A stretch of 40,875 bases of DNA from Hypsibius dujardini (Eukaryota; Tardigrada; Eutardigrada; Parachela; Hypsibiidae), in the NCBI GenBank assembly GCA_001579985.1, contig LRSR01000512.1, positions 1-40,875 of the forward strand, given 5' to 3'. Of this stretch, positions 32,817 through 40,875 are shown one piece after another (the stretch's first letter is position 1; the number at the start of each line of letters is the position of its first letter). The notes below the pieces were generated by a model that was given only the letters and a program-made list of their open reading frames with translations, made no database searches and was not told where the DNA came from. Both the position numbers and the translations under genes were made by a program.

Positions 32817-35710
32817 ATGGCTGAATTATTCAAAATACATCCTCAGCCACCTGGTTTGTTCTCCAGTGCGACTCATGTCATATTGGAAGACCAGCAGGGC
32901 ACGCACTCTCAACCAATTCCTTTGATTTTGATATCGATGGATGAAAATGACTTCGATACCTTCTTCAAGCGCCATTTCGGATATAACACGCGTGGAATCA
33001 CATTTTGGAGAGTTGTACACCCGAACGGCTGGGCTGAGCGTAGCATATTTGTCACATACATGATTGAATGCAACGAATCACTCGAGGTTGTGAAAGCCAA
33101 GATGAATGGCTTGATGAAGATTCAACACACGACTTTGGTCGAATATATTGGTTTCGCTATCCAGGATTTGTATGAGGATCGTATCAACAGAAGGTGGATC
33201 GAGATTGGATTCCTCATGAAGGACTATGAATATGAATTTCAACTCAAATGTCTCTCGTCACCGACAAGTTCGTATTTTATGTCTACTGCATATATAATTT
33301 CCCTACATTTACTAGCTGAAAAAAACCCCGTTCACCATAGGTCCATCTAAATGGCTTACTCTGGCGGACTTTGTTTTATTGAACAAACTTGAAACGGATG
33401 AAATTTTGGTATATGCTTCCTTGTTGCTTGAAACCTTATCCTTCCTTCACAATCACACTCCTCCAGTTGTTCTCGGTGGATTCCGAAGTGCAAACGTCAT
33501 GGTAGCTCCCCATATTTCGCCCCACAATCCGATGTTGAAAATTCAAAATATACTCTCTAACGGCATGACAATAATGTCCGGACCACATCACTTACGGAAG
33601 TTTTGGCTCGGGTCTCTTACTGACTACCTACACCCTGACCTAATTGAGCTTGCATGGAACGAAGTGATGTTAAACGGAAAAGACTTGGAATTGTATTTAT
33701 TGGTACGAATACAATCTGCTTGAAAAATTGCATTCTTTATAGGCTTCAGCTTCTCCCTTGTAGTGTGTGGAGCCCAATAGCATGGCTGCTATTTTACCAC
33801 TCCCTATAACCCAATAGAAGCCTGGCTATTTTACCTCTCCCTGTATACATTACCATGGTTCCAGCTATTTTATCCTTCCCATGTTGCCCGTTCGTCTGTT
33901 TGTCAATCTGTTGTCTAACCGTCGTCCGTCCGTTCGTCCGTGGATCATCCGTCCGCTATCCGTTCAGCCGTTGCCCGTTGTTCGACCATTTGTCCGACAA
34001 TGGACGGATGGACAACGAACAGACGGACGAACAACAGACGGCCGGACGTATAAGGGACTGACGGACAATGGACGGATGGACAACGGACGGACAATATGGG
34101 AAGGATGGATTAACGGTGGGGCAAATTGGGCCCCTGGTAATGTATACAGGGAGGGGTAAAATAGTCAGGCCTCTTAGGCGGAGTAAAATATTTGGGGTGC
34201 TATTGGGCCCCAAAACGGAGGGAGAAAATAGCCACTCCGTTTTTCGTTTTATGCCATTCGAATCGAAAAGTAAGATGTCACTTGTCTTCTTTGCGTAGAA
34301 TTATTGCCATGCAGACATTTGGAGCTTAGGCTGCATCGTCCTCAATATTGTCACTCAAGGCAACCTAAGACATGTTGACAAGGACGGGATACTCCTGGAC
34401 GAATTTCTTTCCAGGAGAGACTTTGTGAGAGCAATGATTGATGGAGGAAGTCCTTATATACCTGGCGGGACACATCCCGTAATAAAACAGCTCTGTAAAC
34501 GATGCTTCGAGCGGGACGTCAAATACCGACTGAGCTCTCACGAGCTCCTGAAGTTTCTTCAGATTGAAATAAGGGATCGAGTCAAAGGGCAGGCGGCTGA
34601 ACCTCCAATACCATATTTCGAGTACAAAAGTGCAGTTGAGGACGAGCCAGGCCCTGGGGAATATTACCATAAGGCCTACCTGAGTTGGGCAACTTTGATT
34701 GGATGCGGCGGCTTTGCCGACGTATATTCAGTTGAAATCACCAACAATAATGACCCATCTGCAATCACGTTCACGTACGGTAAAGACCTCCTGGCGTTAA
34801 AGATATTAAGGAACAGCAGGTTCGACAATGACAAATGGGTTGTTTTACGGTCACTCGATCATTCCAATATTGTCAAGTACGTAGCATTTGGCCAGCTGCC
34901 GATAGCACGGAATGCTTTATTGCCATCATTGTACCCAGAAACTGCGATTCTTATGGAGTACTACGCAGGTTTGTGAGTTCTTGCACCGCTTCCTTCAGAC
35001 AATCTTTTTGGAATATCTAGCGTAACAGTGATTTTTAAATGATACACACAGGTGGAAACCTTAACACTTATTCTTCTAACGGGCACCACACGCAGGATGA
35101 ATTGATGCGGATGTTGCAACAAGTCGCAGACGGACTGCGATATCTTCACTGCTATCTTTTCCATGGCGATTTAAAGGGTGAGAATATTTTTTTAACGGCC
35201 GACCAAAAGCACTGCAGGATTGGAGATCTGGAAAATCACCATTTGCTGGTGCACGAAAAAACCATCACCGGTGGATTCCGTGCAAAACAAGGCACTTTAA
35301 GGCACATGTCGCCGGAGTTGTTGCATTATACTTTCGGAGACGATTCCTCAATTACAACTGGCATCGGAAGGGCCAGCGATATTTGGAGTTTCGGCTGTAC
35401 GGTTTTGGAGTTGTTTGACAAAGGCAAGGTGGAGTACAGAACAGTGGACGGCACCGTCATTCCCTTGGAATGTCCTGCTCCTGCGCATCAGGGCAGTACA
35501 GACGTTGTTCATCCAAACAAGCAATTCGCGAAATTCGTAGCGGATGGAGCCTATCCAGACTTGTCCACGCCAGGTGCTCAACGGATGAGCGTTGCTTTCA
35601 GATGTATCGTTGAGAGGTGCTTTTCAAGAACCGCAACTGCCAGGCCAAGCTCTGCGGATATTTATGAATTCATCACGGCGGAACTCACGGATAAAACAAA
35701 CAGTCAGTAA
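32817..35710 (+). CDS. Kinase gene F: pseudokinase-kinase protein, intact
   Basis: Exons are 32817-33267, 33341-33702, 34299-34968 and 35052-35710, giving about 713 residues starting MAELFKIHPQPPG. The first domain lacks glycine loop, beta-3 Lys and HRD (VVLGGFRSANVMV), so it is a pseudokinase. The third exon starts NYCHADIWSLGC. The linker is short (VEDEPGPGEYY). The second kinase has IGCGGFADVY, LALKIL, HSNIVKYVAFG, MEYYAGGNL, FHGDLKGEN, GDLEN, GTLRHMSPELL, DIWSFGC and the full TDKTNSQ tail. Lys and both catalytic-site Asp residues are present; no alpha-C Glu is evident (NDKWVVLRSL). With B and D it is a candidate active member. It acts in the cytosol by prediction: no signal or membrane segment. 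Confidence 0.87.
33771..34213. repeat. Foldback palindrome in intron 2 of gene F
   Basis: The left arm begins AGCCCAATAGCATGGCTGC and the right arm ends GGTGCTATTGGGCCCC. The inner CCGT-rich arm lies at about 33885-33970 and the GGACGGATGGACAACGGAC-type arm at about 34000-34100. Confidence 0.7.
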
Positions 35711-36586
35711 CTTATCATGACCGTCACAGACATCTTCGCATATATCATTACGGGCAGTTGAGGCGCTATTCTACTCAACTGTACCCTCAAGTCTGCAACT
35801 TTCTGCGTCGGATCATTTTTTGTTGGGATCACCTGGAGGCTGAACACACATTAGCTCTCACCCTACACGCTTCCGGTGATAGGTCGGTTATTTCGTAACG
35901 GGATGTTCCTCTGTGGTGCCATGCCTTGTTAGTGTATAGAGCAGACATTCATCGTTCTCCCAATTATTATCCAGCCATTTCTAATTTAGGCGCACGTTTC
36001 ACACGAGTAGTTGGTTGGTTCGCAATTTGTTTTGGTGTGGCCAGAATTGTGTATTTTGTTATTTTGTGTATTTCTTGTATTAGGTAATTAATTATCATCA
36101 TAATCATTTGTTGTTCATTTATATACATATGACTGTGTTGGTTTTTGTTCGTTCGCTGCCAGACGGCTCGATTTGAAGTGGAACAGTGCTTCTTAGCTTT
36201 GTTCGTTTTTCGACGGCTTTAGTTCAGTCTACACTTTTTTAAAACAGTCAACGCGTTTTCGGCTTTAATATTGGGATTGTCCGGGGGAGCTTCTTGCGGT
36301 AAAAACCGCATTTGGCTGGTTTTTGTTTTTGTATTTCGAGCGTTTTCTCCTCTGTGTGAAGCTAGAAGGGAGGCATTTTTGTTCAATAGAAGAACGTTTG
36401 CTGTACAGTTCTAATTCTAGTTCTAGTTTAAACTTTTTAATCTTTGTTAATTATTTTTGTAGGTATCTAGCATTGCCATATAGAAGTAGCAAAAACTAAC
36501 TTGTTGCACTTATTTACAGTTTCGTAGTTTTTACTGAATGTTTTGCCGAAAACCGACGAGCCAGGCAATCATTTACCGGAAATGCC
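35711..36586. other. Spacer after gene F
   Basis: The common 3' flank (GTCTGCAACTTTCTGCGTCG) is followed by a full copy of the T/G-rich block at 36050-36540. No gene seen. Confidence 0.45.
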
Positions 36587-37262
36587 CTAGCTGAAGCGTG
36601 TCATAAACCAACCAAAATACGACAACGGGTAGTAATGGTAGTGATTGGCATACTGTTCTGTTCCCCGGAAGGCCTGATAGTGTCCTATAGGGTACCTGAA
36701 AACGGGAACAGAGAGAGATGACGTGCCCGTTTCAAACACATTTGTGTGCCGATCGTCTTTTTTGCGGGAACAAAAAGGACATACCGCCAAGGACCGTTCC
36801 ATTTCGAGCCGAGATATGGCGTGTCGAGCGGCTGCTGAGCGAACAGATATGGGACCCCACCAGATATCCGAGAAAGGTGGTCATGGGACGCATTGTTGTA
36901 GTTGAGACAGGCGGCGACCCTCCAAGAGCCACGGGGATGGGCGTGGTCATCGGCAGGACAAAGGAGTTGAACAGATTGTCCTGTGCGGGTGCGGAGGTCA
37001 GTCCGAGCCGGTCTAGGTCAAGGTTGATGCCAGCAGCGAGGTTCGTGTCGACGAAAGGAGCATGGTTGTCCTGGCGGGGGCGAACGTGTCTAGTTCTTGT
37101 CGCTTCGCTCGTAGCATTTAATTAAAAAGAAACCAAAACTTGTTCAGGCGTCTGCTGTTCGTTACAAATGAAAGTATGGAAGTACTTATTAGAAGCGTTA
37201 GATCCAATGGTAGCACAGATAATGTATGTCAACAATGAGAGGCTGGACAGATTCTGAGACAT
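36587..37262 (-). pseudogene. P-family copy P9, with start codon but broken splice sites and frame
   Basis: Exon 1 (37262-37190) encodes MSQNLSSLSLLTYIICATIG and SNAS, a good signal peptide, but the donor GTAAGT has become ATAAGT. The exon 2 acceptor (AAG before TGC) has become AAA. Exon 2 (37116-36785) has a one-base deletion after FAPARTT and another before the Pro-rich end. Exon 3 (36695-36587) reads YPIGHYQAFRGTEQYANHY and YYPLSYFGWFMTRFS then TAG. It is the closest relative of the copy at 9082-9754. Confidence 0.7.
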
Positions 37263-38548
37263 AGTGATGAAAAATAATTGCTATTCCGTACTTGTCGTCT
37301 TGTGAACTAGAAAATATAAAACGCTTTGTTGTACCACTTCAGCATGAATGTGCGTATATCCAGGTGTTAATATAAAGTTCCGTGGGCAACTGAACCGTCT
37401 CATGACCAACCGTCTCATATTCCGTTCGCTAAATGAGTTTAACATCATCGCATGAAACGATTCATTGTGTCCAGGAACGCGAGGAGCTTTGCCAGAAGAA
37501 GATTTTCAAAACCCAGATAGACTCAATTGATTCCGTCAAAGTGCTTCTCAGAAAAGTAGCAATATTAGCTATCAAATTTTTTTACGGTAACGCTCCCTAG
37601 TTTACAGTATAAAATAAATTTTTATTTTTACTTTCGAGTCGAATTTTTGACAACGAGTTTAGGACTGCAGATCCTTCCTAAGAGGTCCCTTTTTTTTTGA
37701 AATTTGAAGGAACATCTGTTGCATGTCGATTGACGTGGTGTCGTTACCTCCTTGTCCGTTTGGTTGTCTTTTGTCTGGGGGGGGGGGCGGTCCTCAGGAA
37801 TTACGCTCCGTAATACAGGGAAATCAAAATCGTTGCTTTTCGTGACTCTCACCTCGCACACGGTACGTTCCGTTTCGTGACTCTCACCTCGCACACGGTA
37901 CGTTCCGTTTCGTGACTCTCCCCTCGCACACGGTACGTTTGCTGTTGCGGGTCAAGTCCAGCACGTGTGCGTTGCACAGCGGGGGATTATAAACGCCATT
38001 TTTCGTGTCGTCCCAGCGGGCGAGCAATCACAAAAAAGTACCACGTCTCTCTGTGTCCACACTTTCGATTGCGACAAACTTGGTCACAACTGAATATCAT
38101 TGTGCCGGTGCACCAGAAAGCAGACATAGCCTCGGTAAAAATATTAAGACATACAAACACAGCAGCACACAAAATTATTATTTCGATAGGTTGATCAAAA
38201 CATTATCCACCCAACTCTCGTGTGGGTTTAAATGTCAAATTTAAATTTATAGATGTCAATTTTAGGTCTACAGATGTTGTTGCTTTAGCAGTAATACCGT
38301 CAATTATTCACAATATATCGTAGTATTCGTATTGGTATCTCATCTTGAACAGGTCTGATACGTAATAAGAACACGACAGGCCTCGTTGCGGTGCAGTGAC
38401 CGGTGAACGCACAGCCAGGAAGTGAGGCCCCCTTTGACACACCAACTGAGAGGCCAGCTTCACAGGGAGGCCAGCTCCTGAGTTTATCAATAGGAAAAAC
38501 CGCGTAACCACAAAATATTCCGCGTCGAGTTGGCAGGAACAAATACAA
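37263..38548. other. Spacer homologous to 18151-19270
   Basis: It carries the same landmarks as the earlier copy, including CCAGGAACGCGAGGAGCTT, GGAATTACGCTCCGTAATAC and the 38310-38548 segment. At about 38089-38130 lies a fragment (AATATCATTGTGCCGGTGCA) that also occurs at 40194-40230 inside a candidate exon. No gene called. Confidence 0.4.
37841..37939. repeat. 35-bp tandem repeat, nearly three units
   Basis: Unit CGTGACTCTCACCTCGCACA followed by CGGTACGTTCCGTTT; copies start at 37841, 37876 and 37911 (the last shortened). The homologous place near 18722 has two diverged units, so the number changes between spacers. Confidence 0.85.
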
Positions 38549-39804
38549 TTACTTTCCGGAAACGGCGTATCTGAGGGGCGCCATCAGCGAGCCGTAATAG
38601 GACAACGGGTAGTACTGGTAGTGATTGACATACTGCCCGGTCCCGCGGAATGCCTGGTAATGCCCGATCGGATAACTAAAATGGAACGAAAACGTGTGTT
38701 AAGAGCTTATGTAGACCTAAAAAACCCATTTTTGCATTATTAATAATTGACACAAACAAAATTTGGAGCGTGGGTAAATGGTACGTACCCCCAAGGACCG
38801 TTCCATTTCGATCCGAAATAGGGAATATCTGGCGGAGGCAATGCGAAAGGATACGGAGAACCGACAAGGTATCCGGAGAAAGTGGTTGGTGGTCCTGCTG
38901 GTGCCTGCGTTACGGTCGGCGGGACTGGACCACCAGGGGCTTTAATGGGAGCGCCAGGGGCCTTGGCGGGAGTGCCAGCTGGAAGTATCGTAGTGGACGG
39001 TACGGACGACTGAGCTGCCGGACCAAAACTGTCGTCAACGGCGGGCGCGGAAGTGATTTTGAGGGCGTCCAGTTGGAGAGCCACGCCACTGGACTCGTCC
39101 GTGTCAATGAAGGGCGAATTGGTGGTCCGTGCCTGAGAAAATGCTCCCAATCCTTGCCTTTTTCGACGCAGCACTTTGTATTCGAACGACAAATACATTT
39201 GAGTTGATTACAGTCACGCCGTAAACGTCAGGCAAAGCAACCCGTTGGGTTTCATTAAACAGAAATACCCCTTAAAAATAACAGCCCGAGAGACCAGTAA
39301 AAGGAGCAGAAAAGCATGTAAGGATGTAGTCAAAGTGGACAACGTGACAAGCTGTTAGACAGACATAGCGATAGTCGTTCACGCAGACAGATAAGCGGAG
39401 AAGACAGAGAGGAAAGTTGACAGACAAACAGAGAGGCAGGCAGACAGACAGACAGACAGATAACCACAGATGAACATGCAGGCAAACAATCAGGTTTGCA
39501 GACAGACAAGCCGTAAGGCAGTTACAGATATACTCAACTCGGGCAGGAAGACCGAACGAGGTATGCAAGCATCGCCATAAAGACATGTAGTCAAGCAATC
39601 GCGCAGAGAGACATCCAGGCATCCAGGCAAACAATCGAATTCGCAGATAGGCATAAAGGCAGGCAAGACAACCAGTGGACAAAACAAGCACTCCAATGTA
39701 GACAGACGTCTTGGTTTGCTCTTACGCTTGGCATCTGATGACTCAGCCGAAACAGCATACACGAGGCCTGCTAATACGGAAAAACCTATCCAGTCTGGGA
39801 ACAT
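38549..39804 (-). CDS. P gene: intact secreted Pro/Tyr-rich protein
   Basis: Three exons on the minus strand (39804-39726, 39173-38789, 38675-38549) join in frame to 196 residues. Exon 1 is a signal peptide (MFPDWIGFSVLAGLVYAVSA, cleavage likely before ESSDAK) with a GTAAGA donor. Exon 2 begins at LLRRKRQGLG, where RRKR fits a furin-type site. An acidic stretch (FIDTDESSG), a Pro/Ala/Gly-rich middle (APGAPIKAPGGPVPPT) and YPFALPPPDIPYF then SKWNGPWG follow. Exon 3 is Tyr-rich (YPIGHYQAFRGTGQYVNHYQ, YYPLSYYGS) and ends RYAVSGK. Acceptors are AAAG and TTTTAG. I do not recognise the family. Composition suggests an extracellular, cuticle- or matrix-like protein or a processed peptide precursor. 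Intron 1 holds a GACA tract. All other copies in the window are broken. Confidence 0.75.
39439..39460. repeat. Short GACA microsatellite in intron 1 of the P gene
   Basis: About five units plus degenerate flanks; the tract is much shorter than in the broken copies at 10311 and 19967. Confidence 0.8.
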
Positions 39805-40068
39805 GTTTGTGGAGGTGTGGATGCGTAAACCGACGTCACTTGTAGCCCGATATGAAACGGAACTTTGATCGAGCTTACTCGATGTCTTTCTGAGCGGAGC
39901 GTCACAAGGAAAGTATTAGTCCAAAGCCATGTCGCCGAATGCTAATATATATTTATATGTATTGGCATTTATATATATGTACGTATTACTTCATCCGGCA
40001 CCGGCACCAATAGTTATTTTTCCGACCATCAAGACTAATTTATTCATTGACTTGATATACATTTTCAG

Positions 40069-40367
40069 GCCGTTTCACGCCCGTCACAGCGGGATTTGAC
40101 AAGAACATTCTACTAGCCCACAGCGAGGGGGCGCATCTCACTTTCCAGCATCATCCGCATCACCACCATCATCAAATTGGCCAACGATCGCCGAATATCA
40201 TTGTGCCGGTGCACCAAAAAAACAGACGGAAATCGTTTCATTACAGACAAAAAAGTCTCTCTGACAAGCGCCCGCAACTTTCTCTTCACTCTTTCCGCTC
40301 TTGTTCCGTCGTCGGATCCGGATACTCAAACTCATGCGGCGTCACCTTGATCCGTATGTCGCCGTAG
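40069..40367 (+). CDS. Candidate exon of an unrecognised gene, His-rich
   Basis: After an ATTTTCAG acceptor, one frame is open for 98 codons to TAG at 40365-40367. It reads RFTPVTAGFDKNILLAHSEG and contains a run HHPHHHHH, then RSPNIIVPVHQK and a basic tail. It has no start codon of its own, so it would be an internal or last exon. The end overlaps the minus-strand exon at 40286-40725, so at most one is likely to use that overlap. The segment NIIVPVHQ recurs at about 38091-38115 (followed there by KADIAS and a GTAAAA donor-like site). Family unknown. Confidence 0.35.
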
Positions 40368-40725
40368 AGCTTGTCCAGGAAGGTCGGCGACTGGAACGCC
40401 GCGTTCAGTCGCGCCGGAAAGGTTCCCGAGGACGCGGACGGGACGGTCAGAAGGTTCGGTGATGTCGCACTGGTCAGCGACTGTCGTTGCGGCGACATTG
40501 TCGCGGGGGAGTAGCAGAAGGACGGCGATCCCAGACCGGAATCGAGGTGCCGTTGCAGGCTGGCCATTTCATCCATCGGGGAAACCGGTCGCACCGGAAA
40601 GGAGGAGGTTCGAGGCCGGCCCCGGCTCGTCCCGATGTTGTCGCTGTGCCGTCGAGGCGTCCCAGGCAGCAGGCGTGAGTCGGCCGGGATGTTGTGGGCG
40701 GTACTTGAGGTGCTCGACCGTTTAC
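40286..40725 (-). CDS. Last exon of an unrecognised Ser/Pro-rich protein
   Basis: The frame is open from a CCTATAG acceptor (phase 1) for 146 codons to TGA at 40286. It is GC-rich and strongly biased to Ser, Pro, Thr and Arg (PGTPRRHSDNIG, MDEMASLQRHLDSGLGSPSF). It ends with a more ordered segment (FLDKLYGDIRIKVTPHEFEY). RPRTSSF fits the RxRxxS consensus of AKT/AGC-type kinases, but that is a short motif. The upstream exons lie beyond the right edge. GC content and codon use differ clearly from the kinase array, which suggests this is the unique flanking gene. Function not identified. Confidence 0.5.
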
Positions 40726-40875
40726 CTATAGGAATGGCACCCGCGTTATTTACGTTCACAGTAAATCTAACGTTTAACGTATATTTTATGAAACAGGGTT
40801 ATTTTCGCACAGTATTTGTAACCATTTCTTGTTAATTTTTTTCAAATCAAAATGAACAATTTCCCGCTCTAGACA

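Noticed and set aside
37628-37894. 88-codon minus ORF
   Set aside because: It overlaps the 35-bp tandem repeat and a G-tract, and has no counterpart in the homologous spacer at 18.6 kb.

Overview
This is animal nuclear DNA. Genes are split by GT-AG introns, and most of the window is made of repeated blocks. I see no rRNA, tRNA, CRISPR or bacterial-type operon. Short introns and overall style suggest an ecdysozoan, possibly a tardigrade, but that is a low-confidence guess because no lineage marker is present.

The main content is a tandem array of six head-to-tail plus-strand genes, called A to F here. A is partial (856-3226); the others are B 5324-8121, C 14454-17339, D 21658-24575, E 26988-29893 and F 32817-35710. 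Each has four exons and encodes about 706-731 residues: an N-terminal pseudokinase, an acidic linker and a C-terminal Ser/Thr-type (STE/MAP3K-like) kinase with the odd signature HGD...DLE in place of HRD...DFG. The exon joins were worked out by hand and keep frame in every copy. B, D and F look intact. C has lost the catalytic Asp (HGN). E has an in-frame TAG and a D-to-N change in the DxWSxG motif. A starts left of the window. Both kinase domains have a phase-1 intron at the hinge, which suggests an internal duplication built the two-domain protein. Intron 2 of every copy holds a foldback palindrome with CCGT/ACGG-rich arms.

Interleaved on the minus strand is a second family, called P here: a small secreted Pro/Tyr-rich protein with a signal peptide, a basic RRKR-type site, a Pro/Ala-rich middle and a Tyr-rich C-terminus. 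Only the copy at 38549-39804 looks intact (three exons, 196 residues). Eight or nine others (about 4.2, 9.1, 9.9, 12.9, 17.8, 19.3, 25.0, 31.0 and 36.6 kb) are fragments or carry stops, frameshifts or lost splice sites.

The spacers hold repeated non-coding blocks and several short elements with terminal inverted repeats, one with a matching empty site in a paralogous spacer. They also hold GACA microsatellites in the P-gene intron and blocks homogenised between neighbours (C and D spacers nearly identical over about 310 bp). The right end (40.07-40.73 kb) has two opposite-strand exon candidates of unrecognised genes outside the array.

The window therefore shows a fast-evolving birth-and-death cluster of pseudokinase-kinase genes paired with antisense secreted-protein genes. 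A functional link between the two families is only an inference from their co-duplication.
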